Part shown: positions 43,572-53,450 of the stretch, piece by piece
Layout: each line of letters begins with the position of its first letter
Numbering within the stretch: position 1 is the stretch's first letter
Assembly: GCF_014695375.1 (NCBI RefSeq)
Contig: NZ_JACJOG010000053.1
Span: forward strand, 1-64,000
Direction of reading: 5' to 3'
Origin: Coleofasciculus sp. FACHB-T130
GTDB taxonomy: Bacteria > Cyanobacteriota > Cyanobacteriia > Cyanobacteriales > FACHB-T130
DNA length: 64,000 nt
Position numbers and translations under genes: made by a program
Notes under the pieces: model-generated
What the model was told of the DNA's origin: nothing
The model's input: only the letters and a program-made list of their open reading frames with translations
Database searches by the model: none

Positions 43572-46500
43572 ATGGTCATTCGGATGCTGAACAAAATGAA
43601 AAAATTGCCGTTCTATCTATTGGTTCTACAAGGAGTGTTGTTCGGGATAGAGCTACAAGTAGCAGCGCAGGCGCTGGTGCCTCTAAAAGCGGTGGAAAGG
43701 TTGGGCGATCGCCAACAGATGCGATCGCTTGAGGCTGCTGTTACCAAGAAGCAGCTATCTGGAAGCCAGAAGTCAGACCGTTTTACTAATAAATTGCAAC
43801 AGATTCCTCTCGATCGGGGAAGCGCAAATAAGTTGCCTCAAAAAAGTGAAGAGGGGTCAGCACTCGAAATTCCTACCTCTGTCACGTCTCCGTATTCTCA
43901 CGTATGGGTCATCAAAGACAGCCAAAATCAGCCAGAGCAACTGCCTTTTGCGTGGATGGTCAAAGATACTAAAAAACAGTATGGGGAGGGCAGTCCGGTG
44001 CCGCTACAACCGATATTGGGGCTGCTGAAAGATGCCAACCAGGCAGCGCTTCAGATGGCAGACGCGGGTGACGCGGGTAAAGCTACTAAAAAGTCTGGCT
44101 TTGATGAAATCGTTAAAAATACGGAGAAGGTGGAAGGGTTGTTTACCCTCTACCGCAACAAGAAGACGGGCAAAATTTATTTAGAAATCAAGCCCGAACA
44201 GCTCAATAAAAACTTCCTCGGCACCGTGACGATGGAATCGGGGATTGGAGAACGCGGGATTTATAGCGGAGTTCCCCTAAATGATTTCCTGTTTTATTTT
44301 CGTCGCGTGAACGAGAATTTACACTTTGTGGTTCGCAATGTTAACTTTCGCACGCGCTCTGGGGAGCCGCAAGAGCGATCGCTCAACCGGGCGTTTAGCG
44401 ACTCTGTCCTTTACTCCCTAGACATCAAAGCGACTCATTCGCAACGCAAAACCCTGCTTATCGATATGGGGGACTTACTCCTGACCGATTTGCCAGGGTT
44501 AACCTCAATGTTAAAAACGTTTTTAAATACTTCCTACCGCCTCGACAGCAACAAGTCGTATTTCGACACCGCCAAAGCCTTTCCCCTCAATATCGAAATT
44601 TCCTCGGTTTATGGTTTCTCATCAACAAGTAGCGAGGACGCAAATTTAGCTACTTTGCCCGATAGCAGGGCACTCAGCCTCAAAGTACATTACAGTTTAT
44701 CCCAACTACCGGAAAACAACGGCTATATTCCGCGTCTGGCTGACGACCGGATTGGCTACTTTATTACTGCTTATAAGGACTTCTCCAACGACAACCGCAG
44801 AGAACCTTTTGTTCGTTATATTCATCGCTGGCACTTGGAAAAGCAAGATCCGAAAGCATCTCTGTCACCACCCAAGAAACCGATTGTCTTCTGGATTGAG
44901 AACACTGTCCCGGTTGAGTACCGCGACGCCATCCGCGAAGGCGTTCTGATGTGGAACAAAGCTTTTGAGAAGGCGGGATTTAAAGATGCGATTGAAGTGC
45001 GGCAAATGCCGGATAATGCCACCTGGAGTCCCGCAGATGTCCGCTACAACACGATTCGCTGGATCAATTCTTTGGATGGATATTCTGCCAGGGGGCCATC
45101 GCGTGTCAATCCGCTGACTGGCGAAATCTTAGACGCCGACATCATTGTAGATGCCAACATGGTGCAATCGATTAGGCAGCGATATCGCACCCTTGTCGAG
45201 TCAAGCCAGTCGTCGGGAACCGGGTTATTTTCCCAAATTGCGGGGAATCCCAATCTCTGCAACGGATTGGAGAGAGAGGGAGAGAGAAATTCTCAATCAT
45301 CTACCCCCGATTTTTCGCAACTCCTGCAAGACCACGATCTCTGCTATGGCATGGAAGCGGCTACTCAATCAGCAATGGGAGCGATCGCATTATCGCTGGT
45401 TCACAATGTCTTGCCTAGCAGCAACGAAATGAAAGAATTTGTGCATCAGTATATCCGCCACCTGATTGCCCACGAAATTGGACATACTTTAGGGTTGCGG
45501 CACAATTTCCACGGTAGCACTCTGCTAAAGCCGGAAGAATTGAACAACACCGACATCACGCGCATTAAAGGAATGGTGAGTTCGGTGATGGATTACGTTC
45601 CCGTCAACTTGGCACCCGAAGGCGTGAAGCAAGGAGAGTATTATCCAGGCGTTGTTGGCCCTTACGACAAATGGGCGATTGAGTACGGTTATAAACCAAG
45701 TGGGGCAACAAATTTTGTGGCTGAAAAGCGATTTTTAGAGCAAATTGCCTCCCAATCACCCCAGCCAGAATACGCCTATGCGACGGATGAAGACATCTTG
45801 GATCTCGATCCGGGTGCCAGTCTTTGGGATTTGAGTGGCGATGTGCTGCGCTACTCACAGTCGCAGATGGACAACGCCCGGATGATGTGGGGGCGTTTGG
45901 ATAAGCGTTATCCGTTGCGGGGTGATAGCTATGCAGAAATGCGCCTGTTGTTTAACACGATACTTAGTTACTACTTCAGTAATGCTAATTTGATGAGTCA
46001 ATACATTGGCGGACAGTCATTTAGCCGCAACCACGCTGGAGATCCCAACGGGCGTTTGCCGTTTGAACCCGTGCCGCTGGAAAAACAGCGCGATGCATTG
46101 ACAAAAATAAGAAAATATGTATTTGCCGCAGACGCTTTTGATTTTCCGCCCCAATTGCTGAATCAGTTGGCACCGTCGCGCTGGAGACATTGGGGAAATC
46201 CGATCCCGATTTTCCGACTGGATTATCCAATTCATGAAAACCTGCTGTTGCAGCAAAGTCGGGTATTGCGATCGCTTCTATCCGAAGATCGCCTAAATCG
46301 TCTGCGCGACATTGAACTGAAAACAAAACCAGGAGAAGCGCTGACGCTACCGGAACTCTTCGACACCTTGCAAAATAGCATTTGGACAGAGGTACAGCAA
46401 TCCGATCGCAAACCCGCGAATATTTCCAGCCTCCGCCGTTCCTTGCAACGCGAACATCTGGAAATCATGCTGGGGATGGTGTTGCGGACTGAATCGGTAC

Positions 46501-46664
46501 CGGAAGATGCCCGAACCCTAGCATGGTACGAACTGCAACAACTGCGGAAATCGCTGGATAGTGCATCGAAGCAGAAGAACCTCGACACCTATACCAAAGC
46601 GCATCTTCTGGAAACACGCGATCGCATTAACAAAGCCTTAAACGCCCAGTTGGAATCGAAGTGA
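43572..46664 (+). CDS. Secreted zinc-dependent metalloprotease (DUF5117/DUF4953 type), copy 1
   Basis: A 1030-aa protein. The signal peptide begins after a short extension (MKKLPFYLLVLQGVLFGIEL); the start at 43572 or 43596 is not resolved. The N-terminal DUF5117-like part includes KTGKIYLEIKPEQLNKNFLG and GSGIGERG-like ESGIGERGIY. The catalytic domain has the metzincin-like site H634-E-I-G-H638-x5-H644 (HEIGHTLGLRH), followed by VSSVMDYVP as the Met-turn. It should be an active periplasmic or secreted peptidase. The paralogue at 47269 keeps the same plan but lacks about 100 N-terminal residues. Confidence 0.9.
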   Translation: MVIRMLNKMKKLPFYLLVLQGVLFGIELQVAAQALVPLKAVERLGDRQQMRSLEAAVTKKQLSGSQKSDRFTNKLQQIPLDRGSANKLPQKSEEGSALEIPTSVTSPYSHVWVIKDSQNQPEQLPFAWMVKDTKKQYGEGSPVPLQPILGLLKDANQAALQMADAGDAGKATKKSGFDEIVKNTEKVEGLFTLYRNKKTGKIYLEIKPEQLNKNFLGTVTMESGIGERGIYSGVPLNDFLFYFRRVNENLHFVVRNVNFRTRSGEPQERSLNRAFSDSVLYSLDIKATHSQRKTLLIDMGDLLLTDLPGLTSMLKTFLNTSYRLDSNKSYFDTAKAFPLNIEISSVYGFSSTSSEDANLATLPDSRALSLKVHYSLSQLPENNGYIPRLADDRIGYFITAYKDFSNDNRREPFVRYIHRWHLEKQDPKASLSPPKKPIVFWIENTVPVEYRDAIREGVLMWNKAFEKAGFKDAIEVRQMPDNATWSPADVRYNTIRWINSLDGYSARGPSRVNPLTGEILDADIIVDANMVQSIRQRYRTLVESSQSSGTGLFSQIAGNPNLCNGLEREGERNSQSSTPDFSQLLQDHDLCYGMEAATQSAMGAIALSLVHNVLPSSNEMKEFVHQYIRHLIAHEIGHTLGLRHNFHGSTLLKPEELNNTDITRIKGMVSSVMDYVPVNLAPEGVKQGEYYPGVVGPYDKWAIEYGYKPSGATNFVAEKRFLEQIASQSPQPEYAYATDEDILDLDPGASLWDLSGDVLRYSQSQMDNARMMWGRLDKRYPLRGDSYAEMRLLFNTILSYYFSNANLMSQYIGGQSFSRNHAGDPNGRLPFEPVPLEKQRDALTKIRKYVFAADAFDFPPQLLNQLAPSRWRHWGNPIPIFRLDYPIHENLLLQQSRVLRSLLSEDRLNRLRDIELKTKPGEALTLPELFDTLQNSIWTEVQQSDRKPANISSLRRSLQREHLEIMLGMVLRTESVPEDARTLAWYELQQLRKSLDSASKQKNLDTYTKAHLLETRDRINKALNAQLESK

Positions 46665-47268
46665 ATCTGCGATCAACGATAAATGGTGCAACGTGAAAGA
46701 GAAAACCTAACTCCCTTTTCCCTTCCCTACAAGGGAAAGGGGAAAGAACTCTTTGCCCCTCTCCTTGCAAGAGAGAGGTTGGGGAGAGGTTCACCAAGAT
46801 GTATTGGGGGAGTCAATCAGACAGTAACGCGCCGCGTCACTGTAAACTTTTTTGTTTTTTTTGACGGATAGTATTTTTGAACACTGGAACGGGAACCTTA
46901 AACAGGGAGACGTTGATGCATTTAAAGATGGTGTTGAAGATGACGCTCAACTTTAGCGTGCAACATAGCTCTCTAGATTTTGTTGAAGAGAAATCAAAGG
47001 ATTTGTGTTCTGTTTTTAGTCCCCCTTAGAGGAGGTTTATAAAGTACCTGGTGAAGGGAAATCAAAAAAATACAAATTATTCGTAGCCAAGCAGATTTAG
47101 AAAATCCGGAATTTTAAAATTTGGGTGGGTAGGTTTCCTATATGTATCTGGTACAGACCCTCTGCTAAAGCCACGAACAGGCTCTAGAGACGACAATGGC
47201 ATCTCTATTTTCCAAACCCATCATTGTTCCGACTTGAATTAGTAATCGTCAATCAGTTTAAAGACAAA
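46665..47268. other. Gap between the two metalloprotease genes
   Basis: 46705-46795 holds a dispersed element with imperfect hairpins (CCCTTCCCTACAAGGGAAAG and CCCTCTCCTTGCAAGAGAGA). The rest is AT-rich, with no gene seen. The downstream copy probably has its own promoter here. Confidence 0.5.
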
Positions 47269-50010
47269 ATGAAAAAATCGCCATTCTACGTGTTTTTCCT
47301 TCTGGGACTATTCTTCGCAAATGTTTCTTCAGCTAAAGCAGCCATTACAAACACCCAGAAGCCAGTCGTAACCTCTCAGGTTTTAGCTAAAGATATAAAT
47401 ATAGAAAATTCGGATTTTCAATCCTTCGATGAGACGGTTAAAAACACTCAAAAGCTGGAAGGATTATTTACCGTTTACCGAAACAAACAAACCGGCACAA
47501 TATATCTAGAAATTAAACCAGAACAGCTCAATAAAAACTACCTTGCCACCATTACCTTAGACTCCGGAATTGGCGAACGAGGTCTTTACAGCGGAATGCC
47601 GCTGCAAGATATGCTTTTCTACTTTCGTCGAGTCAACAACAATTTGCACTTTGCCGTCCGCAACGTGAACTTCCGTACTAGTCCCGGCAATCCAGAACAG
47701 CGATCGCTAGAACGAGGGTTTTCTGACTCCGTTCTCAGTTCCCTGAAAATTATCAGCATTCATCCGCAACGCCAAACCATTCTCGTCGATCTGGGGAACC
47801 TGCTACTCAGCGATTTACCTGGATTAAGTTCGTATTTAAAAACTGCTTTGGAGGCTTCATACCAGCTAGAAGAAGACAAAACCTACTTCGGTGCTGCCAA
47901 AGCTTTCCCCCTGAACATGGAAATTGAGTCGATTTACGGCTTCTCTAACCCTAGTGGAGATGACGGGGCGTATTTGCCGACGTTGCCTGACAGCCGCGCC
48001 CTTTCCCTGAAGGTACATTACAGTCTCTCCCAGCTACCGGAAAACAACGGCTATATTCCGCGTCTTGCCGACGAACGGATTGGATACTTCACGACGGTTT
48101 ACAAGGATTTTTCCAGTAAAAGTGGTAAAGATCCGTTTGTGCGCTACATCCAGCGCTGGAATCTAGAAAAGCAAGATCCCGCAGCTTCCTTGTCGCCACC
48201 CAAAAAACAAATTGTCTTCTGGATTGAAAATACTGTCCCGGTTGAGTACCGCGACGCCATCCGCGAGGGCGTTTTGATGTGGAACGCCGCGTTTGAGAAG
48301 GCGGGATTCAAGGATGCGATCGCAGTGCAGCAGATGCCAGAAAATGCGACTTGGGACCCGGCTGATGTGCGCTACAACACGATTCGCTGGTTCAATTCTT
48401 TGGATGCCGCATTTGCATTAGGGCCGTCGCGCGTCAACCCGTTGACTGGGGAAATCTTGGATGCTGACATTATCGTGGACGCTGACTTTGTGAATTCGTT
48501 CAAGCAGGAATATCGCCACCTGATCGAACCGAACCAGAAGGGGAACAGCAGTATTTGTCACCGTGGCTTCTTGCCTTCTCACTCGTCTAAACATGGTGGA
48601 GAGGCGCATGGTGGAGAGGCGCATGGTGCCAATAGACAGGTAAAACCTTCGTTATTAGAGCATGATGGTCACAACCATCGATGCAAGGGAATGCAATTTG
48701 CCAATCAGATGGCAGTTGGGTCGCTGTCGCTGTCACTATTGCAGAATGTCAGTCCCAGAAGCGATCGCATGAAAGAGTACATTCATCAATTTGTGCGATT
48801 GCTCATTGCTCACGAAGTCGGACACACTCTAGGCTTAAGACACAACTTCCGTGGCAGTACCCTCCTCACCCCAGAGGAATTGAACAACACTGACATCACC
48901 CGTGCTAAGGGGATGGTGAGTTCCGTCATGGACTATCTGCCACCCAACTTGGCACCCCAAGGCGTCAAGCAAGGAGATTACTATACCAGCAAAGTGGGGG
49001 CTTATGACGAGTGGGCGATTGAGTATGGTTATAAACCCAGCGGCGGGGTAATTCCCATCGCCGAACAGCGGTTTCTCGATGAGATTGCCAAGAAATCGAG
49101 TCAGCCAGAATTAGCTTATGCCTCTGATGAAGACAGTTTTGACCTCGATCCCACCGTGAACCAATATGACCTGAGTGGCGATCCGCTTGGTTACTCGCGA
49201 TCGCAACTGGATATCGACCGCCAACTATGGGATCGTCTCAATAAAGGGTATCCCGGCACCGGCGAAAGTTACAGCGAAGTCAGCGATCGCTTTAACACCG
49301 CGTTCATGCACTATTTGCAAAACGTGTTCTTGATTACTAAGTATATTGGCGGACAATCGTTCTACCGCGATCGCCCCGGAAACCGCAACGGACGCTTACC
49401 CTTTGAACCTGTGCCAGTCGCCAAGCAGCGCGAAGCCTTGGCAGCATTGCAAAAGTATGTCTTTGCGGAAGACGCTTTTAATTTCCCGCCGGATCTACTC
49501 AATAAGTTAGCACCCTCGCGCTGGATGGATTGGAGCAATAATATTGCAATTAATCGCCTTGATTTTCCGGTTCACGACAGCATCTTCTTCCCGCAAAGCA
49601 TTGTTTTGAGAGAAGTGCTATCGGGCGATCGCCTCAACCGTCTGCGCGACTTGGAACTGAAAAGTCAGCCAAATCAAGCACTGACGCTACCCGAACTATT
49701 TAATACCTTGCACAGTGACATTTGGAGTGAGTTGCAGCCAGCAGATAGCAAATCGGTGAAGATATCCAGCTTTCGTCGGGCTTTGCAGCGAGAACATTTG
49801 CAAATACTAATCGGCATGGTGTTGCGGACTGAGGACGTGCCCGAAGACGCCCGAACGCTTGCCTGGTCAAAATTGCGCCAATTGCGTGAAGACATCAACG
49901 GCAGCCTCAGGCACCGGAGTGGGAACTTAGATGAATACACCAAAGCACACCTGCAAGAAACACGCGATCGCATCTCTAAAGCCTTAGATGCTCAGATGCA
50001 ATCAAATTAA
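47269..50010 (+). CDS. Secreted zinc-dependent metalloprotease (DUF5117/DUF4953 type), copy 2
   Basis: A 913-aa paralogue of the 43572 gene. I chose the ATG at 47269 because the signal peptide MKKSPFYVFFLLGLFFANVS begins there; a TTG at 47224 would add 15 residues. The zinc site is H515-E-V-G-H519-x5-H525 (HEVGHTLGLRH), with VSSVMDYLP as Met-turn. It carries an unusual His-rich insert (HGGEAHGGEAHG, from residue 442) made by a 15-bp tandem duplication, perhaps a metal-holding loop. The two copies share SLSQLPENNGYIPRLAD and VFWIENTVPVEYRDAIREGV almost exactly. Confidence 0.9.
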   Translation: MKKSPFYVFFLLGLFFANVSSAKAAITNTQKPVVTSQVLAKDINIENSDFQSFDETVKNTQKLEGLFTVYRNKQTGTIYLEIKPEQLNKNYLATITLDSGIGERGLYSGMPLQDMLFYFRRVNNNLHFAVRNVNFRTSPGNPEQRSLERGFSDSVLSSLKIISIHPQRQTILVDLGNLLLSDLPGLSSYLKTALEASYQLEEDKTYFGAAKAFPLNMEIESIYGFSNPSGDDGAYLPTLPDSRALSLKVHYSLSQLPENNGYIPRLADERIGYFTTVYKDFSSKSGKDPFVRYIQRWNLEKQDPAASLSPPKKQIVFWIENTVPVEYRDAIREGVLMWNAAFEKAGFKDAIAVQQMPENATWDPADVRYNTIRWFNSLDAAFALGPSRVNPLTGEILDADIIVDADFVNSFKQEYRHLIEPNQKGNSSICHRGFLPSHSSKHGGEAHGGEAHGANRQVKPSLLEHDGHNHRCKGMQFANQMAVGSLSLSLLQNVSPRSDRMKEYIHQFVRLLIAHEVGHTLGLRHNFRGSTLLTPEELNNTDITRAKGMVSSVMDYLPPNLAPQGVKQGDYYTSKVGAYDEWAIEYGYKPSGGVIPIAEQRFLDEIAKKSSQPELAYASDEDSFDLDPTVNQYDLSGDPLGYSRSQLDIDRQLWDRLNKGYPGTGESYSEVSDRFNTAFMHYLQNVFLITKYIGGQSFYRDRPGNRNGRLPFEPVPVAKQREALAALQKYVFAEDAFNFPPDLLNKLAPSRWMDWSNNIAINRLDFPVHDSIFFPQSIVLREVLSGDRLNRLRDLELKSQPNQALTLPELFNTLHSDIWSELQPADSKSVKISSFRRALQREHLQILIGMVLRTEDVPEDARTLAWSKLRQLREDINGSLRHRSGNLDEYTKAHLQETRDRISKALDAQMQSN

Positions 50011-50014
50011 ACTG

Positions 50015-50053
50015 ACAGGTCAGGAGTCATTTAACTAATGATTCCTGACCTGT
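50015..50053. terminator. Strong bidirectional hairpin between convergent genes
   Basis: Arms of 16 bp (50015-50030 and 50038-50053; ACAGGTCAGGA / TCCTGACCTGT core, one G-T pair) with a 7-nt loop. It lies 5 nt after the metalloprotease stop and is convergent with the M16 gene. Confidence 0.7.
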
Positions 50054-50089
50054 GACAAATAATCATTAGTCATTAGTCTGTTGCAAAAA

Positions 50090-50110
50090 CTAAGGACTAA
50101 GGACTAAGGA
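50090..50110 (+). repeat. Heptanucleotide tandem repeat (CTAAGGA)3
   Basis: Three perfect CTAAGGA units plus a partial fourth (CTAAC), ending at the stop of the M16 gene. It is of the STRR type known from filamentous cyanobacteria. Confidence 0.8.
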
Positions 50111-51616
50111 CTAACTATTTTTTGATGCTCCTGGAATCGCAATATCTATCGACGTAACATTGGGCGTGATGCTGGTTAGAGGCGGCTGAATCGCAGCAGC
50201 ATTTCCGACCACCAGCGTGACAATGTTCTCTGGCTGGAGATATTTTTGGGCAACCCGTTGAATATCCTCAATCGTGGTTGCTTCCACCTCGCGCTGGTAA
50301 CGGAAGATAAAATCCTTCGGGTAGCCGTAATATTCATATCGCATCAATCGCGACAGAGTTTGGCTGGGATCTTGGAACTTAAAAACAAAAGAATTGAGTT
50401 CCGATTCCTTGGCGTAGGAAAGTTCTGCTGGCGTCACTGGATTGGTGCGAATGCGCTCGATTTCCGATAAAACGCCCTTAATGAAGGGCACAGTCGCATC
50501 AGAGCGAGTCTGTCCCCCAGCAAGGAATACGCCTGGGTAGTCATATTGAGCGCCCCAATAACCGTACACCGTGTAAGCAAGACCTTGGCGCGATCGCACT
50601 TCGTTAAACAACCGTCCGCCAAAACCGTTTAACACTCCATTTAATACTGACAGAGCCGCATAGTCAGGACTGTTCAATTGACCGCCCAGATGACCCATGA
50701 CAATATTACTCTGGGTTAGCTGCGGCTGATTTACCAGAAACACGCCTCCCCGCTTTGCCTGTTCCGCCCCTGGTATCGGTGGAGTTTGCGCTGTGCCTTT
50801 TGGCTTCCAGTTCCCAAACTTTTCCTGGATCATCTGACGCATCGCCTTACTGTCAAAATCCCCCACGATGCCCAGAATCATATTCTTCGGATGAAAATAT
50901 TTCTGGTAGAAACTGATTAAGTCATCGCGGGAAATGTTGTCTAAGGTTGCATATTCTACGGTGCGAGCATAGGGGCTATTGTTGCCATAGACTAATTTCT
51001 CAAATTCGCGGGAAGCAATACCACCTGGGTCGTCATTCCGCCGCGCAATTTCACCGCGCTGTTGCGTCTTGGCTAAATCTAGCTTTTCCTGTGCAAAAAT
51101 CGGCTCTTGGATTACCTCAGCAAACAAACTAAATACGTCCTTCAAGTCTTCAGAGAGCGTCGTAAAGTCAGCACTACCCGCAGTGCTAACAATACTGCTC
51201 TCTACCGAAGCGGCGCGTTGTTCCAACAATTGGTTTAGTTCATCGCTGGAGTGCTTCGCGGTTCCGCCAGTCCGCATGACTTCCCCAACCAACGTAGCCA
51301 AACCTACCTCGTTTTCTGGTTCCAGACGAGCGCCGGTGCGAATCATCGCCGTGCCACTCACGAGGGGAAGTTCGCGATCTTCCATCAGATACACAATCAT
51401 CCCATTGTCCATCTGATAGCGCGTGTACGGGGGTACCTGAATTTCCGGCAATGGCGGAAACTTCAACTCCGTATAATGCCGCGCTGTATCCGCTACCGCT
51501 GGCATCAAAAATGTCAAAAGTATCAAGGAGAAAGTCAAAAGAAACAGAAAATAATTTTTCCTTTGTTTTCCTTTGCCCTTCTTCCGCAAATTCTGCCTAA
51601 ACCACTGCATACTCAT
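50111..51616 (-). CDS. M16-family peptidase, non-catalytic partner
   Basis: A 501-aa protein. A membrane or signal segment at about residues 22-42 follows a basic N-terminus. The two M16 halves are recognisable (YQMDNGMIVYLMEDRELPLV; FHPKNMILGIVGDFD), but the zinc motif HxxEH is absent: the corresponding site reads LATLVGEVMRTGG. It is therefore probably the inactive subunit of a heterodimer with the gene just upstream (28 nt gap), as in other bacterial M16 pairs. It may bind the substrate peptide. Confidence 0.9.
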   Translation of the reverse strand: MSMQWFRQNLRKKGKGKQRKNYFLFLLTFSLILLTFLMPAVADTARHYTELKFPPLPEIQVPPYTRYQMDNGMIVYLMEDRELPLVSGTAMIRTGARLEPENEVGLATLVGEVMRTGGTAKHSSDELNQLLEQRAASVESSIVSTAGSADFTTLSEDLKDVFSLFAEVIQEPIFAQEKLDLAKTQQRGEIARRNDDPGGIASREFEKLVYGNNSPYARTVEYATLDNISRDDLISFYQKYFHPKNMILGIVGDFDSKAMRQMIQEKFGNWKPKGTAQTPPIPGAEQAKRGGVFLVNQPQLTQSNIVMGHLGGQLNSPDYAALSVLNGVLNGFGGRLFNEVRSRQGLAYTVYGYWGAQYDYPGVFLAGGQTRSDATVPFIKGVLSEIERIRTNPVTPAELSYAKESELNSFVFKFQDPSQTLSRLMRYEYYGYPKDFIFRYQREVEATTIEDIQRVAQKYLQPENIVTLVVGNAAAIQPPLTSITPNVTSIDIAIPGASKNS

Positions 51617-51644
51617 TCCTCTTCCTTCTTCTTCCTCTCAGTCC

Positions 51645-53327
51645 TCAGTCCTGTTTAGGCAGAATTCGCCCAATTGTCCGGTTTTGTGGCTGGAAAGTTT
51701 CTTTCGCCACGCGCTGAATTTCTGCGGGTGTCACGGTAGCGATCGCATCTAGTTGCTTAAACAGGTTCCGCCACGAGCCGGTTTTCACTTCATAGTCCAC
51801 TAGCGACATCGCCATGCCCATATTGGAATCGAGCGATCGCAATAAATCAGCTCTTGCTTGAGTCTTCACCCGATCCAAATCCAGTGCTGCTACGGGTTCC
51901 GTCTTCAGCCGCTCAATTTCCTTGCTCAAAGACGCCGCCACTTCATCCACTGTATGACCGGGAGCTGTTAGCGCGTAGAACAGCATCAAATTTGGATACT
52001 TATCTCCCGGAAAGCCACTAAAACCTTCCGCATTCAGAGCGACTTGCTGCTCTTCTACTAAAGACTTGTAGAGGCGAGAAGTCCGACCATCGCTCAACAA
52101 TCGACCGATCAGTTCATAAATTGCATGATCCGGATGATTCATCGCTGGGCGGTGATAGCCTTCTAGATACCAAGGTTGGGATTGCAGGCGCAAAGTGACA
52201 TCCTGCGCTTCCGTTTGCTTGGGTTCCGTCGGTAATTGCTCCTGCTCCGCCGTTCTCGCTTTGTAACGTCCAAAATAAACTTGAGCCAGCCGTTTCACTT
52301 CCACTGGGTTAACATCCCCAACGACCGCAATAGTTAACTTGCTGGGGACGTAGTGCGTGTCAAAAAACTTCTGCACATTTTCGCGGGTAAGATTGCGGAT
52401 GTCCTGGTCGTAGCCAATCACTGGACGCTTATAGGGATGCACTTTGAAAGCCGCATCCAGAAAAGCCTCAATCATTTGACCAATGGGTGAGTTATCGGTT
52501 CGCAACCGTCGCTCTTCCAGGATGACTTCTTTCTCTTTATAAAATTCTCGAAACACCGGATCTAAAAACCGCTCCGACTCCAGCGACATCCACAGCTCTA
52601 ACTTGTTAGAAGGAAAGCTGTAGAAATAGACTGTGGAATCTGTAGAGGTTGCCGCATTTAGACCGACGCCTCCCGCTTGTTCGACAATTTGACCCAGTTC
52701 ATTTTGCTTGACATATTTTGCTGCTTCGGCTTCAACTTTGTTAAATTCTGCCTGCAACGTTGTCACTTCTGCCGATTTCTTTGCCGCTTTTGCTGCCTGA
52801 ATTTGTTCAGATAACTGGTCTAAACGGTCTAAAAGCGGTTTTTCTGCCTTGTAGTCCTGCGTACCAATGCGTGTGGTTCCCTTAAAAGCTAAATGCTCTA
52901 GAAAGTGAGCAACGCCTGTTTGACCATTGGGTTCGTTGGCACCGCCCACATCGGCATAGGTGTAAAACGACACGACCGGCGCTTGGTGCCGTTCCAATAC
53001 AATAAACTTCAGACCATTCTCTAAGCGAAACTCTGTCACCCGCTGAATCACCCGGTCTAAATAGGGCTGAATCGATTGGGTTGTGGCAGTCCCATCCGCC
53101 TTTTCAAGCGTCTGGGTACGAGCTAACGCCACATTGGGCTGCATACCCCACCCCAGCAGCAGCGCGAGCAGAAAAGCCAGAATGCTTCGCCACTGACGCT
53201 GTCTTGACGGTTGAGGGCTGGGGTTCAAACTTTCCCGTAACGGTTGTGCTGTCGTTGGGATTGACACACACAGGAATCGACAAAACTGACTCATACAATA
53301 CAAAAGATTAAGCAGCGCTAATTCCAA
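51645..53327 (-). CDS. M16-family zinc peptidase, catalytic partner
   Basis: A 560-aa protein. An N-terminal hydrophobic segment (about residues 48-68, ILAFLLALLLGWG) ends in VALA and suggests export. The inverzincin site is intact: H141-F-L-E144-H145 in GVAHFLEHLAFKGT. It has an additional helical insert (about 165-210, KAAKKSAEVTTLQAEFNKVE) absent from the partner. The C-terminal half contains YVPSKLTIAVVGDVNP. The start may be the ATG 33 nt downstream (MSQFCRF). It should degrade short peptides in the periplasm together with the 50111-51616 product. Confidence 0.92.
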   Translation of the reverse strand: MELALLNLLYCMSQFCRFLCVSIPTTAQPLRESLNPSPQPSRQRQWRSILAFLLALLLGWGMQPNVALARTQTLEKADGTATTQSIQPYLDRVIQRVTEFRLENGLKFIVLERHQAPVVSFYTYADVGGANEPNGQTGVAHFLEHLAFKGTTRIGTQDYKAEKPLLDRLDQLSEQIQAAKAAKKSAEVTTLQAEFNKVEAEAAKYVKQNELGQIVEQAGGVGLNAATSTDSTVYFYSFPSNKLELWMSLESERFLDPVFREFYKEKEVILEERRLRTDNSPIGQMIEAFLDAAFKVHPYKRPVIGYDQDIRNLTRENVQKFFDTHYVPSKLTIAVVGDVNPVEVKRLAQVYFGRYKARTAEQEQLPTEPKQTEAQDVTLRLQSQPWYLEGYHRPAMNHPDHAIYELIGRLLSDGRTSRLYKSLVEEQQVALNAEGFSGFPGDKYPNLMLFYALTAPGHTVDEVAASLSKEIERLKTEPVAALDLDRVKTQARADLLRSLDSNMGMAMSLVDYEVKTGSWRNLFKQLDAIATVTPAEIQRVAKETFQPQNRTIGRILPKQD

Positions 53328-53450
53328 GATATTGACTCTAACGTGGATTGTGTGGTGTTAACAATCTGTGAAGGTTTGGGGGATTGATTACTCGCCCATA
53401 GCACAATTGCATTAGGGTGTTAGTGGTAATCCATCCATTTATTTCTTAAT

